The position numbers and the translations under genes were made by a program. The notes under the pieces are model-generated. The model did no database searches and had not been told where the DNA came from. It saw nothing but the letters and a program-made list of their open reading frames with translations. Below, piece by piece: positions 1-9,487 of a DNA stretch of 64,000 bases; the stretch's first letter is position 1; every line of letters begins with the position of its first letter. Source of the stretch: CAVSCD01 sp963726335 (GTDB taxonomy: Bacteria; Acidobacteriota; Aminicenantia; Aminicenantales; UBA8522); NCBI GenBank assembly GCA_963726335.1, contig CAVSCD010000004.1, forward strand, positions 682,001 through 746,000, written 5' to 3'.

Positions 1-127
1 GTTCCATGGCCTCGGCGTTCTCGACGAAAACCCCCTGGTTTTCAAGGAGGGCCAGCCCCTCCTTCACGATCTTCTGGACGAAGCGCTTGCTTAAGAGCTC
101 GATTTTGGGACGTCTTGGCTTGACCAT
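1..127 (-). CDS. MttB-family (trimethylamine methyltransferase-like) corrinoid methyltransferase, N-terminal fragment
   Basis: Only the first 42 codons are in the window; the gene continues past the left edge. The visible N-terminus (MVKPRRPKIELLSKRF, then a helix ending LLENQGVFVENAEAME) resembles the opening helix of the COG5598 MttB superfamily, which moves a methyl group from a quaternary or tertiary amine to a corrinoid protein. It starts 5 bp after the stop of the corrinoid protein gene, and a corrinoid activase lies upstream, so the three form one minus-strand operon. Whether it is a pyrrolysine-type MttB or a non-Pyl member (such as glycine betaine methyltransferase) cannot be told, because the active-site region is outside the window. 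The family call rests on a short N-terminus plus context. Confidence 0.7.
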   Translation of the reverse strand, partial: MVKPRRPKIELLSKRFVQKIVKEGLALLENQGVFVENAEAME

Positions 128-132
128 GCCGA

Positions 133-798
133 TCACTCTTTTCCGGCCGACTCGGCCATCAGCTCGCTGGCCAGCCTGACCGCGGCCGGGGCGTTTTCGG
201 CGTAGCCGTCGGCCCCGATCTCGGAGGCCCATTTCCGGGTCACGGGCGCGCCGCCCACCAGGACCTTGAAGCGACCCGCCAAGTTCCTCGATCTCAGGAG
301 CTCGATGAATTTCTTCTGATTGAGCATCGTAGTCGTCAGGAGGGCGGACAGGCAGATGAAGTCGGCGCCGATCTCCTCGGCCTTCTCGATGAACTTCTCC
401 AGCTTCACGCCCGCCCCCAGGTCCTGGACATCGAACCCGTGGGCCTGCAGCATCGAAGCCACGAGGTTCTTGCCGATGTCGTGGATATCGCCTTCGATCG
501 TGCCGATGACCACCCTTCCCCTGACGGGAGCGTCCAGGTTGGCCTTCTTGAGCTCGGGCTGCAGGACCGACATGGCCGCTTTCATGCACTCCGCCGAGCT
601 GATGAGCTCCGGCAGGAAGTACTCTCCCTTCTCCCAGAGCTCACCGACCTTCTGGAGGCCGGGGACATAGCCTTTTTCGATCACTTCGAGGAGGTCGAGC
701 CCGCCGGCCACCGCGCCTTCGGCCAGCGCCCTGGCGTCCTCCTGGCGCCCGTCGATGATGGCCTGGGTCATCTTCGCCAACATGTCGTCTTTGCCCAT
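133..798 (-). CDS. Methyltransferase-associated corrinoid (cobalamin-binding) protein, MtbC/MttC-like
   Basis: 221-aa methyl carrier. An N-terminal four-helix B12-binding-2 (cap) domain spans about residues 1-90 and a Rossmann B12-binding domain about 93-215. The base-off/His-on motif is D104-x-H106-x-x-G109 (EGDIHDIGKN), followed by the SALLTTTM and GGAPVT segments that complete the corrinoid site. The start is the ATG preceded by AAAGGAGCGCGC; an upstream in-frame extension has no ribosome site. It is expected to accept a methyl group from the partner MttB-type enzyme and pass it to a second methyltransferase or tetrahydrofolate, with the neighbouring activase rescuing the cobalt(II) form. 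It lies 37 bp downstream of the activase and 5 bp upstream of the MttB fragment. Length and motifs are normal. Confidence 0.93.
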   Translation of the reverse strand: MGKDDMLAKMTQAIIDGRQEDARALAEGAVAGGLDLLEVIEKGYVPGLQKVGELWEKGEYFLPELISSAECMKAAMSVLQPELKKANLDAPVRGRVVIGTIEGDIHDIGKNLVASMLQAHGFDVQDLGAGVKLEKFIEKAEEIGADFICLSALLTTTMLNQKKFIELLRSRNLAGRFKVLVGGAPVTRKWASEIGADGYAENAPAAVRLASELMAESAGKE

Positions 799-835
799 GC
801 GCGCTCCTTTCACGCCCCCGCTTGCGCGGCCGTCG

Positions 836-2595
836 TCAGGTCCACGGCCCAAACTCGAGAGCGTCGATGAACTGGTCCTGGAACCCCGGATCGGAGGCCA
901 AGGACAGGTAACGTATCCCCGGGACGAGGGCCTCGACCCTGTCTCTTTCTCCCTTGGACTGGAGCAGCAGCCTGGCGCCGGCCAGGGAGGAGTTGCCGAT
1001 GAACACGAGCTTTTGGGGATCGATGCTCGGCAGCAGCCCCAGGGCCATGCTGTTCGGGATGTTGAGGTAGCTCCCGAAGGCGCCGGCGATATAGATGCCG
1101 CCGAGGTCGGCCGTGGTCAGCCCGCTTTGGGCCAGGATGATCTTCAGTCCGGACTTGACGGCGGCGCAGGCGAGCTGAAGCTGCCGGATATCTTCCTGTG
1201 TCAGCGACAGCGTCTCCGCGAACTTGATCGTCTTTTCGGCATTGCGGATGGCGCCTCCCGAAGCGATGTCTCCGCGCGCCAGGGCGATCGCGGCGATATC
1301 GATCAACCCCGTGCCGCAGACGCCCGTCGCCGCCCCGCCGCCGACGGACCAGATCTCGATCGTCCCGTTGTCCCGGGCGCGGAAGACGGCTCCGGGCAGG
1401 GCCGGCATGCCGCAGCTGATGTTCATGCCCTCGAAGGCCGGTCCGGCCGCGGTCGAGGTCGTGATCAGCTCGCGCCCCGCCTTCAGGACGATCTCCCCGT
1501 TCGTCCCCAGGTCGACGAGCAGGAAATGCCCGTCGTTCCCGAACATCCGGGAAGCCAGCAGCCCCGAGGAAATATCCCCGCCGACAAAGCTCATGATGTT
1601 GGGCGAAAAATAGACCGGGGCGCCGGGGTTGACCGCCAGCCCGGCCTCGGAGGCGGAAATGACCGGGGCGCGCGAAAAGACCGCATGGTAGGGAGCGGTG
1701 GCCAGCGTATCGACCGGAACGCCCAAGAGGAGGTGCGACATGACGGTGTTGCCGGAATCACGGCTTCGTGGACGGAATCAGGAAGCACATGATTCCGCCC
1801 GAGCAGGCGGCCGATCATTTCGTTCAACGTTCCGAGGAGAAGGTCCCTGGAGCTCGGCCGCTTTCCCGGGATCGCCGTAAACATAGGTGATCCGCGAGAT
1901 GACGTCCGCCCCGCGCCGGACCTGGCTGTTGAGCGCCGCCTCGGTATCGAGCGTTTTACCCGAATCCAGGTCCACGAGGTCCATGACCAGGGTCGTCGTG
2001 CCCACGTCGACCGCCAGGCCGAAATTGAGGTCGAGGGCGATCCCCGGTTTGACGGCCACGATCTCCCTGTCCAGGTGGACCGCGACGGTCACCCGCGAGC
2101 CGCCTCTGTCGACGACGGAGGGGAGCTTCTTGAGCAATCCGGCCGCGATGCGCAGGTCCTGAATCCCGAGTCCGTCGGTGATCTGGTCGAGGAGCGATCG
2201 GGGGAAGAGATCTCGGGCCGCGACAGCTCGACCTCATACAGCCTGACGGCCGGGTCAGGGGCGACGACCGAACGGGGGATGTCCGGGAGCACCGGCACCG
2301 GACGGACGGTGAAAGCGGCCGGAACGTTGATCTCCAGGTCGCCCGTGATCACGAATTGGCAGGCCAGCCGGTGGTTATCGGCCAGGTGTTTCTGTCCGAT
2401 CCAGGCCGCTTCTTTCTTCCCGGGCGGGGGAAGGCTTCCTCCCGCCACTTCGACAAAGCATTTGCCGCACAGACCCCGGTTACTGCAATAGAGGCTGACG
2501 GGGATCCCCGCCGCCAGCAGCCTGTCCGAGAGCCTGTCACCGTCCTCGGCCCGGATCTCGAGGTCGTGGGAGAGAACTTTGATCGTCCGGCTCAT
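836..2595 (-). CDS. Corrinoid activation/regeneration protein (RACo-like, 2Fe-2S plus ASKHA/DUF4445), broken by three frameshifts
   Basis: ATP-dependent reductive activator that returns inactive Co(II) corrinoid proteins to Co(I). The N-terminus is a plant-type 2Fe-2S ferredoxin domain (YCSNRGLCGKC, then a fourth Cys in RLACQF). A linker follows, then an actin-like domain (AVDVGTTTLVMDLVDL; later GTNGEIVLKAG, GVCGTGLIDI and IAGAFGSYLNIPN). The product is spread over three frames with switches near 2200 (within or beside a five-G run), 1850 and 1755. Rejoined, the protein is about 585 aa, close to family length, and no domain is missing, so consensus indels are as likely as true decay. The start ATG at 2595 gives MSRTIKVL; its ribosome site is weak. 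It is first in the operon with the corrinoid protein and MttB-type gene, which fixes its likely partner. Confidence 0.85.
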
Positions 2596-2619
2596 GGCAA
2601 GTTGGGAACCTCGGTATAG

Positions 2620-2625
2620 GTTATA
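2620..2625 (-). promoter_or_regulatory. Possible -10 box upstream of the corrinoid activase operon
   Basis: TATAAC on the minus strand lies 24 nt before the activase start. A TTGTCA is present upstream but only 15 nt away, so the pair is imperfect. This is a weak call. Confidence 0.25.
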
Positions 2626-2993
2626 TGTTTCAGTCCGATTTGACAATAAGAAGATGATTGACCCTCGTCGTCCGCACCCCTCGCCTCGGTTGCTCAGAAA
2701 GGGAAGCCGTTCTTTTTGTGTGATTGTGTTGTTCCTCAGGGGGTCCTGTCATGGCGCATCCCTGCACGTCCTCGCGCCTCACCCGTCAACGACTGTTCGC
2801 GCACTCCAAGGGGAGAGGGGGCCCTGTCGCTCCGGGCGCGCAGGGACTGGCGCCATGCCACCCCGCCATGCCTCCCTGGATCACATAAAACGAGATGCTG
2901 GCCTCGGAAAGAAGCATTTTAAGCGACCCGGCAGTATCTGATAGAATATATTTTCGAAGCGCACTCACTCTAAACCAAGTCGCGAGGCTGCGG
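2626..2993. other. Intergenic region between divergent corrinoid activase and methyltransferase genes
   Basis: Apart from the weak -10 candidate beside it, no convincing gene is visible. The stretch holds GC-rich sequence with short open frames of poor codon character, and a weak TAGAAT box at 2942-2947 that could serve the plus-strand methyltransferase gene. Confidence 0.4.
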
Positions 2994-3650
2994 ATGATGA
3001 GAAAAAGCAAGACGCGCCGGCCCGGCCGCTGGGACTGGCGCGAGGTCCTCTACGACCTGATCCTGGAAAGGCCCCTGGCGGGAATTCGGAGGAAGGTCGG
3101 CGAGCTGGTGACGGAGGCCGGGCTCTTCCCCCTGGTGGATATCTGCTGCGGTCCGGGAAATCAGCTGCGCCGGCTCGCGGCAGACAGCCTCGCCGCGGGA
3201 ATCCCGTCCGTGGGTCTGGATATCAGCATCAAGGCCGTGAGATACGCCGCCGCGCGCGCGCCCGAGATCCCGTTCATCTGCGGGGACGGGACGGCGCTCC
3301 CTTTCCGGCCGGGCTCCTTCAAAGCGGCCATCCTGTCGTTCGCCCTTCACGAGCAGGAACCGGAGGTCCGTCGCCGGTTTCTCAGGGCGGCCGGGCAAGC
3401 CCTTGTCCCCGGCGGCCGCCTCATCCTGGTCGATTTCGAAAACCCTTGGAATTCCACATCTCGCCTGGCCTATGCCTACACCTCGATCATCGAACGGATC
3501 GCCGGCCGGGACCATTTTCGCCGAAACCGTGATTTCCATAGGCGGGGTGGGCTGCGGGCGCTCCTGGCCGAGGCCGGACTGATCGAGGTCCGCCGGGAGG
3601 ACATCGCGGCGGGGACATGCGCGATCGTCGTCGCGGCCCCGCGGCCTTGA
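2994..3650 (+). CDS. Class I SAM-dependent methyltransferase
   Basis: 218-aa protein with a Rossmann methyltransferase core. Motif I is VDICCGPGNQ (about residues 47-56), the acidic loop is GLDISIKAV, the motif II region is CGDGTALPFRPGSFKAAILSFALHE, and the post-motif is GGRLILVDFENPW. This matches the Methyltransf_11/UbiE-like class, which methylates small molecules, quinones or lipids; the substrate cannot be read from sequence. The start is placed at the ATG-ATG pair after GCGAGGCTGCGG, because the open frame further upstream has no ribosome site and no family similarity. It stands alone, divergent from the corrinoid operon and 115 bp before the acyl-CoA synthetase. Confidence 0.8.
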   Translation: MMRKSKTRRPGRWDWREVLYDLILERPLAGIRRKVGELVTEAGLFPLVDICCGPGNQLRRLAADSLAAGIPSVGLDISIKAVRYAAARAPEIPFICGDGTALPFRPGSFKAAILSFALHEQEPEVRRRFLRAAGQALVPGGRLILVDFENPWNSTSRLAYAYTSIIERIAGRDHFRRNRDFHRRGGLRALLAEAGLIEVRREDIAAGTCAIVVAAPRP

Positions 3651-3765
3651 GCCGCCCCGGTTTATTTCAGTTGCACAGGACGCCCTGATTTCAGTATGTT
3701 ATGCGTGCGGCCCGGCCACACTCAGCGGGTCAGGGCTTGCTCATTCCGAGCAATGAGGAGGAAGC

Positions 3766-5550
3766 ATGCCAGCGACGACGATCCCCCAGCTTTTCGTCCA
3801 TCTCACGGATTCCTTCAAGAAGCCGGCCCTGTTCCTTTATAAAAAAGACGGGCGCTACATATCGATATCGACCGACGAGGTCCGCCAGACCGTCAGCCGC
3901 ATCTGCCTGGGCCTCCGGGACCTGGGCATCGGCCGCGGGGACAAGGTCATCCTCCTGGCCGAGAACGGCCCCTGGTGGACCATGGCCGACTACGCGGTCA
4001 TTTGTCTGGGCGCCGTCACCGTCCCGATCTACACCTCGCTCGTTCCCGAGCAGATCAAATACATCATCAACGACTCCGATGCGAAGGTGGTCATCGTCTC
4101 CGACCGCAATCTCTGGGACAAGGTCGCCGCCGTCAAAGACGGGCTGCCCAAGGTCGAGCATTTCATTACCTTCGAGGCCGACCCGCCCGCCCCGAACGTC
4201 CTGCCGTTGTCCCGGATCGAGGACAAAGGCGGCCAGGCCGCCGCCGGGAATCCGTCGCTCTTCCTGGAGACGGCGAAGGCGGTCCGGCCGGAGGATATGG
4301 CCTCGATCATCTACACCTCGGGAACGACCGGGGCCCCCAAGGGCGTGATGCTGAGCCACGCCAATTTCGTCAGCAACATCGAGACCCTGGCCTCGATCAT
4401 CGAGTTCGGCCCCGGCGATATCGACCTCTCGTTCCTGCCGCTTTCCCACGTCCTGGAGCGGCTGGTCATCTTCGCTTTCCAGTCGGGCGGCGTGACGATC
4501 GCCTTCGCCGAGAGCATCGAGGCGGTCGCCGCCAACCTCATCGAGGTCAAGCCGACGATCATGGTCAGCGTGCCTCGCCTGTTCGAGAAGATCTACACCC
4601 GCGTCATGGACACGATCCTGTCCGGCTCATTCCTGAAAAAGAAGATCTTTTACTGGGCCCTCGGCGTCGGCCGCGAATGCGGCGCCCGCCGCCTGCGCGG
4701 CCAGCCGGTCCCGGCCGCCCTCAAACGCCGGCTGGGCCTCGCCCACAAGCTCGTCTTCTCCAAGATACTGGAAAAAACGGGCGGCCGCGTCCGGTTCTTC
4801 GTCTCGGGCGGCGCGCCCCTGGCCAAAGACATCGCCGAGTTCTTCCACGCGCTCGGCCTCGTCGTCCTGGAGGGATACGGCTTGACCGAGACGTCGCCGG
4901 TGATCGCCGTAAACACCTTCGCCAACCTGAGGTTCGGCACGGTGGGCAAGCCCATCCCGGGCGTCGACATCAAGATCGCCGGCGACGGCGAGATCCTCGT
5001 CAAGGGCCCGAACGTCATGAAGGGCTACTACAAGAAGCCCGAAGAGACGCGGGAGGTCCTCGTCGACGGCTGGCTCCACACGGGCGACATCGGCTTCCTG
5101 GACGGGGACGGCTTCCTGGTCATCACGGACAGGAAAAAAGACCTGATCGTGACCTCGGGCGGCAAGAACATCGCCCCCCAGCCGATCGAGAACCTCGTCA
5201 AGCAGAGCCCGTACATCGCGAACGCGGTCGTCCTGGGGAGCCGGCGGAAGTTCGTCTCGGCGCTCATCGTCCCGGACTTCGACAAGCTCGAGGAGTACGC
5301 CAAGGCCGGGAACATCCCGTATGTCAACCGCCGGGACCTCATCCAGAACGAGGTCATCCACCGCTTTCTCGAGGGCGAAGTGGACCGGAGCACGCCGAAT
5401 CTCGCCCCGTACGAGAAGGTCAAGAAGATCGCTCTCCTCGAGCGTGATTTCGAGATCGAAAAAGGCGAGATCACGCCCACTCTCAAGGTCAAACGCAGCG
5501 TCGTCGAGGAGAAGTTCAAGGACGTCATCGACTCGCTGTACCGGGATTAA
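3766..5550 (+). CDS. Long-chain acyl-CoA synthetase (AMP-forming, FadD15-like)
   Basis: 594-aa adenylate-forming enzyme that activates fatty acids with ATP and CoA. All core motifs are present: the A3 phosphate loop YTSGTTGAPKGVMLSH (about residues 182-197), A5 GYGLTETSP (about 370), A7 GWLHTGDIGFLDGDGFL, A8 DRKKDLIVTSGGKNIAPQPIE, and a C-terminal Lys-bearing segment GEITPTLKVKR. The length and the NIAPQPIE form fit the bacterial long-chain (COG1022) group rather than short-chain acetyl-CoA synthetases. A strong ribosome site (GAGGAGGAAGC) precedes the ATG. The reading frame is fully intact although several neighbours are frameshifted. It is followed 51 bp later by the aldo/keto reductase on the same strand. 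Confidence 0.93.
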   Translation: MPATTIPQLFVHLTDSFKKPALFLYKKDGRYISISTDEVRQTVSRICLGLRDLGIGRGDKVILLAENGPWWTMADYAVICLGAVTVPIYTSLVPEQIKYIINDSDAKVVIVSDRNLWDKVAAVKDGLPKVEHFITFEADPPAPNVLPLSRIEDKGGQAAAGNPSLFLETAKAVRPEDMASIIYTSGTTGAPKGVMLSHANFVSNIETLASIIEFGPGDIDLSFLPLSHVLERLVIFAFQSGGVTIAFAESIEAVAANLIEVKPTIMVSVPRLFEKIYTRVMDTILSGSFLKKKIFYWALGVGRECGARRLRGQPVPAALKRRLGLAHKLVFSKILEKTGGRVRFFVSGGAPLAKDIAEFFHALGLVVLEGYGLTETSPVIAVNTFANLRFGTVGKPIPGVDIKIAGDGEILVKGPNVMKGYYKKPEETREVLVDGWLHTGDIGFLDGDGFLVITDRKKDLIVTSGGKNIAPQPIENLVKQSPYIANAVVLGSRRKFVSALIVPDFDKLEEYAKAGNIPYVNRRDLIQNEVIHRFLEGEVDRSTPNLAPYEKVKKIALLERDFEIEKGEITPTLKVKRSVVEEKFKDVIDSLYRD

Positions 5551-5601
5551 GGGCCAGCGGTGATCCGATAACGCGCCCGCAAAGGTTCTAAAGGAGCCGA
5601 A

Positions 5602-6583
5602 ATGTCGCAGCCCGTCCCCCTCAGAAAACTGGGCTCGTCCAACCTTGAGATCTCGGCGGTCGGCCTGGGCTGCTGGCAATTCTCTCAGGGTCAAGGGCTG
5701 GTCGGCAACTACTGGGCGAAGCTTGCGGAAGGGGAGATCCGGGAGATCGTCCGGATCAGCCTCGAAGCCGGGATCAACTGGTTCGATACGGCCGAATCCT
5801 ACGGCAACGGCCGATCGGAGCGGGAGGTTTCCGGCGCGCTCGTGTCTTTGGGGGTCAAGCCGGCGGACGCCGTCATCGCCACCAAGTGGCGGCCCTTTTT
5901 CCGGACGGCCGGGTCGATCCGCAAGACGATCGACGAGCGCCTGGCCGCGCTGGGCGGCTATCCCATCGCCCTTTACCAGATCCATCAGCCATACGCGCTG
6001 TCGCCGGTGCGGGCCCAGATGGAGGCCATGGCCGGCCTCGCGGAAGCGGGGAAGATCCGCACCATCGGGGTCAGCAATTTCTCGGCCCGGAAGATGCGCC
6101 TGGCGCACGAAGTCCTCCGGCGCCGCGGCCTCGCCCTGGTCTCGAACCAGGTCCGTATAGCCTCCTCGACCGACGCATCGAAAGAAACGGGATCCTCGAG
6201 ACGGCCCGCGATCTCGGCATCTCGATCATCGCCTATTCGCCGCTCGCCCAGGGGATCCTGACCGGGAAAATTCCACGAGCAGCCTGGGCTCATCCGAGTC
6301 GAAACCGGGTTACAGGAAGTACATGAGGGCCTTCCGGCCGGCCGGACTGCGGAGGAGTTGGCCGCTCATCCAAGCGCTGCGCGAGCAGGCCAATAAATAC
6401 GAACGGACACCCGGCCAGATCGCGCTCAACTGGCTGATCAACGTGCACGGCGGCCTGGTCCTCGTCATCCCGGGGGCGATGAGCGCCGCCCAGGCGCGGG
6501 AGAACGCCGGGGCCCAATGCTTTACGATGTCCCAAGAGGACATCGACCTGTTGAGCCGCGTCTCATCGGACATCCGGCCTTAG
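5602..6583 (+). CDS. Aldo/keto reductase, frameshifted
   Basis: NADPH-dependent oxidoreductase of the AKR superfamily (about 325 aa when rejoined). The N-terminal (beta/alpha)8 half is intact: LRKLGSSNLEISAVGLGCWQF; the catalytic Asp and Tyr in FDTAESYGNGRSE; the catalytic Lys in IATKW; and the His in LYQIHQPY. After SNQV near 6155 the frame changes (YSLLDRRIERNGILETARDLG, AYSPLAQGILTGK). It changes again between 6270 and 6300, ending in the cofactor-binding tail (RTPGQIALNWLI, VIPGAMSAAQARENAGA). All expected elements are present across frames, so single-base consensus errors are plausible. The start ATG follows AAAGGAGCCGAA. The substrate is unknown. Confidence 0.8.
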
Positions 6584-6928
6584 GCGGGAATTCGGCGGCC
6601 GGCCGGCGCCTTAGGAACAGGTCATCTTAGAGACGGCGAGGCTGTAAAATCGTGTGGGTTACGGCCCGGGGCAGAGCCCCCCGCGCGTTCCGCGCACAAA
6701 CCATTTGACATCCGGTTTCTTCCTGGCATAGACTTTGGATCAGGAGAGGAAGGGGGAGCCCGCTGTCCTCCAAGAATTAGGCGCGTTGCCTTTCGACCCG
6801 GCATCATGTGTTCCCGTCTGCGCCCGGATCCGGGCAGGGAGGTGATGAGAATGATCGTGGCCTGATCCAGTGGGGTGGATCAAGTTGGGCAGAAAAGGGT
6901 TGATGACTAATCCCTCAAGGAGGAACCA
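6584..6928. other. Intergenic region with possible promoter for the phospholipase-like gene
   Basis: No gene is visible. TTGACA at 6705-6710 is a perfect -35 box, but the -10 (CATAGA at 6727-6732, spacer 16) is poor. If used, it leaves a leader of about 190 nt before the start at 6929, whose ribosome site is AAGGAGGAACC. Confidence 0.35.
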
Positions 6929-7942
6929 ATGACAAGGAGATTTTCGCTGGTCGCGGGCATCGCCGCGGGCCTGGTTATCATGGCCACGGCGGGATTTGGC
7001 TGGAATTACGCCACCCACGCCTACATCGCCGACAGGGTCGGCACGCTGATGCCGGTCCTCAAGATGAACCAAGTCTACGGAATCATGACTCCGGATTTCC
7101 TCAACTTGGATTTCAGCCTGATGACAGACGACATTCTGCGCGGCTTCACCCACGGGTCCCCGCCGAGGGCCCGGGCGGGCTCAACGAGGATTTCATGTCC
7201 GTCTGGTTCAACGCTGACGGACCATTCCAGAAAGCGGACGCGCTCGGCTTCCTCGGCCACAACGACGCCTGGGGCGCCGATTATATCGCGCATTGGCAGG
7301 GTATCCCGCCGCCGCCGCCGTTCCCGCCCGGCTACGAGAATGAGCCCCCAGGCTATATCATCGCCCTGGCGGTCCAATTGGACCAGATTCTGGCCGGGGC
7401 AGGCGTTTGGGTCAACGCTGGCCGCAAACGGCATTGTGCTCACGATCGATGAACGCATGATGTTTACTGATAACATCATTGAATATGCCGGCGATATCAT
7501 CATCAAGAGGGCGGACCCGGGCATCGGCCAGAAGATCATGGAAGCGTCCATGGTCCGGACGCCTTCATATTGGGCCCTGCTCATGAGGGCGTTCCCGCGT
7601 CAATACAAGCCGCTGATGAAGGCCGCCGACGAAACCTACCAACAGGACATGATCCAGTATGGAGTTTGCTCCTAGCCGACGAGGAGACGATCATGGCAGT
7701 TGTCGCGCAGCAAATGGCGGAATTTTCCATCCAATACCTGGCCTATCAGATGGGAGTCCCCCCCGAGGCATTCGAGCCGTTCCGGCCCCAACTGGTTGAG
7801 ACTCTCCGCTTTGGCCATGGACATCGGGGTCGGGATTCGTGCGAGCCCGGACGCGGGTTACATGGATGAAGTCGACGCCACCGCTGCTTATGTCGCGGCG
7901 CAGCTTCAGGCCCGCAATATTTCCTCGAAACTTCTCCGGTGA
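6929..7942 (+). pseudogene. Secreted zinc-dependent phospholipase C / S1-P1-nuclease-like protein, disrupted by frameshifts
   Basis: Begins with a clear signal peptide (MTRRFSLVAGIAAGLVIMATAGFGWN). His and Asp-rich segments of the Zn-dependent phospholipase C/S1-P1 fold follow: NYATHAYIADRVG, an early TPDFLNL, and GFLGHNDAWGADYIAHW. The product runs through several frames, with switches near 7165, 7400, 7670 and 7805, and ends AAYVAAQLQARNISSKLLR before TGA at 7942. A proline run (IPPPPPFPPG) sits in the middle. Rejoined length is about 335 aa. The fold assignment rests on the spacing of His, Asp and Trp residues and is moderate. Consensus error and true decay both remain possible. An excellent ribosome site precedes the ATG. 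Confidence 0.5.
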
Positions 7943-8288
7943 GGTCACCCTTAAACGTTAGGGCGTAAACTTAACAGGCAACGACGCTGACCAAATCGTG
8001 GTTCCTCTCCTTGAATGTGAGAGCGTGGGTGTGAGTTTGCCCCAAGGGAGGTTATGTCACGATATGATCATGGAGGAGTAAAGCGGGCGCGGCGATTGAT
8101 GCTCAGCCTAAAACCGCTTTGGCCCCGATTCCAGCGGCAATGACAAAATGCATGTTGAGACATAATGGCCCACCGGAGGTTAGAAGCGAGAGGGGTTTTA
8201 AAAGTCGGGGGGACACGAACGGAATTCGGAAATACCGCTCATGCCCCCCGCTTGGTTTTGGACTAAGAACCGACGCTAGTGTCGCGGG
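7943..8288. other. Convergent intergenic region, nothing recognised
   Basis: Lies between the phospholipase-like gene and the RRM gene, which point at each other. No terminator hairpin with a T-run, RNA gene or mobile element was found. A 29-codon frame at 8054-8143 was considered and rejected. Confidence 0.4.
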
Positions 8289-8581
8289 TCAGTACCGGCG
8301 GCCGGCGCCGAAACCGCCGCCGCCGCCGCCGCGGTTTTCCGTGCGGGGGCGAGCTTCGTTAACGGTGATCGTCCGGCCCTTCAGGCTCTTGCCGTTCAAG
8401 CCGGCGATGACCGCCTTGGCTTCGGCCGGGTTCGGCATTTCGACGAACCCGAATCCGCGCGACTCGTTCGAGAACTTGTCCTTGATGATGGACACCGTGG
8501 TGACCTCGCCGAACGCCTGGAAGGCTTCGCGCAGGTCGACTCAGTCAGGTCCCGAGAAAGGTTGCCAACGTAGATATTCAT
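8289..8581 (-). CDS. RNA-binding protein with single RRM domain and Gly/Arg-rich tail, one frameshift
   Basis: About 97-aa glycine-rich RNA-binding protein of the cyanobacterial/acidobacterial Rbp type. RNP2 is MNIYVGNLS at the N-terminus; RNP1 is SRGFGFVEMP; the tail is RTENRGGGGGGFGAGRRY. The frame shifts once near 8540: a single missing base restores LTEVDLREAFQAFGEVTTV. The interval length (293 nt, one short of a multiple of three) agrees. Such proteins act as RNA chaperones, often cold-induced. It has a strong ribosome site (AAAGGAGAGTCGT) and its own promoter about 90 nt upstream, giving a long AT-rich leader as in cold-shock genes. The family call is solid; the regulation is inference. 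Confidence 0.88.
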
Positions 8582-8672
8582 ACGACTCTCCTTTAGAAAT
8601 TCGAACTAATAAAGGAGAGGTAGGTGACCGGTGAGGGACGTTGCCCCGTCCTTTACTTAATTCTTCGAAGTT

Positions 8673-8678
8673 ATTATA
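8673..8678 (-). promoter_or_regulatory. Promoter -10 box of the RRM protein gene
   Basis: Perfect TATAAT on the minus strand (preceded by TGTGC), about 92 nt before the RRM start. The best -35 is TTGGTG, 19 nt upstream, which is imperfect. The predicted leader is about 85 nt. Confidence 0.55.
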
Positions 8679-8801
8679 GCACAAGTTCATCAAATTTCAC
8701 CAAATTCGGCAAAAAAAAATTCGTTGCCGGCCTCAGGGCCCGCCGGGAAGGTCCGCGGCCATTCTCACCCTCAAGGCAGGTCAGGATGGAGACGGGGCCG
8801 T

Positions 8802-9212
8802 TCAGCCCGGTTCGATCCGGTGCCCGGCGCGGATGAGTGTCCGGACGGCGACGGAAAGCCGCCCGTCCTTGACGAGGAGGTAGTCGGTATCGAACGTTGA
8901 AACAGCGAAGATATTGATCTCCGCCTCGGCCAGGGGAGACGCCAGCGCGGCGAGCACGCCGGTCATCGACAGGTCAAGGGGACCGGCCACTTTCAGGCAG
9001 CGCCAGCCCCTGTCGCATCTCACTGCCTCCGGAACGCGAGGCCTCCGGACAAACGATCGAGAGTTCATCTTCCGTCCTGGTGATCGAGACGAAGTCTCCG
9101 CCGCCGGCATCGCGGCAGGGGGTCGAAACGGCCGCCCAAGCGGGGAGGCCTCGCCGCCGCCCAGGCGGCAGATGGCGTATCTTCCGGGAAGCACGGAGAG
9201 AGTCAGGTTCAT
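8802..9212 (-). CDS. ACT-domain protein (COG3603 family), two compensating frameshifts
   Basis: About 136-aa tandem-ACT small protein. The segments are MNLTLSVLPGRYAICRL, then (in another frame) GGGDFVSITRTEDELSIVCPE, then AVRCDRGWRCLKVAGPLDL, GVLAALASPLAEAEINIFAVSTFDTDYLLVK. These match, in order, the conserved blocks of the COG3603 family, an amino-acid-sensing ACT protein related in fold to CASTOR. The middle block is displaced by one indel near 9150 and restored near 9045; the total interval (411 nt) is a multiple of three, consistent with paired indels. The start at 9212 is preferred because GGAG sits 6 nt upstream; an ATG two codons earlier overlaps the ribosome site. The ligand is unknown. 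Confidence 0.75.
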   Translation of the reverse strand: MNLTLSVLPGRYAICRLGGGEASPLGRPFRPPAAMPAAETSSRSPGRKMNSRSFVRRPRVPEAVRCDRGWRCLKVAGPLDLSMTGVLAALASPLAEAEINIFAVSTFDTDYLLVKDGRLSVAVRTLIRAGHRIEPG

Positions 9213-9487
9213 TCGCATCTCCTGCCGAGTATGTTATCCCATTTGAGTTTCGCTTTGAAGCCATGCCAGACGCGGGACACAACGACGGTCAAAAGATCCC
9301 TGCATCTTCCGGCCCGCATTAATCAAGGGCCCGCCCCATGACGTGTCAATCGGCTTCGAGACAATCGCCGCAAACTTGATAGGCGCTGTCCAGGCGCGGA
9401 AGACGGAAAGCACGGGGAAGATCACAATAGGCCATGCCTGGACAGAAGGCGGCGATTCCGCTATGGTATTTTCGGAAAGGAGCCCAC

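Noticed and set aside
8054..8143. 29-codon frame starting MSRYDHGG after a GGAGG
   Set aside because: The ribosome site is only 2-3 nt from the ATG, the frame is very short, and no similarity is recognised.
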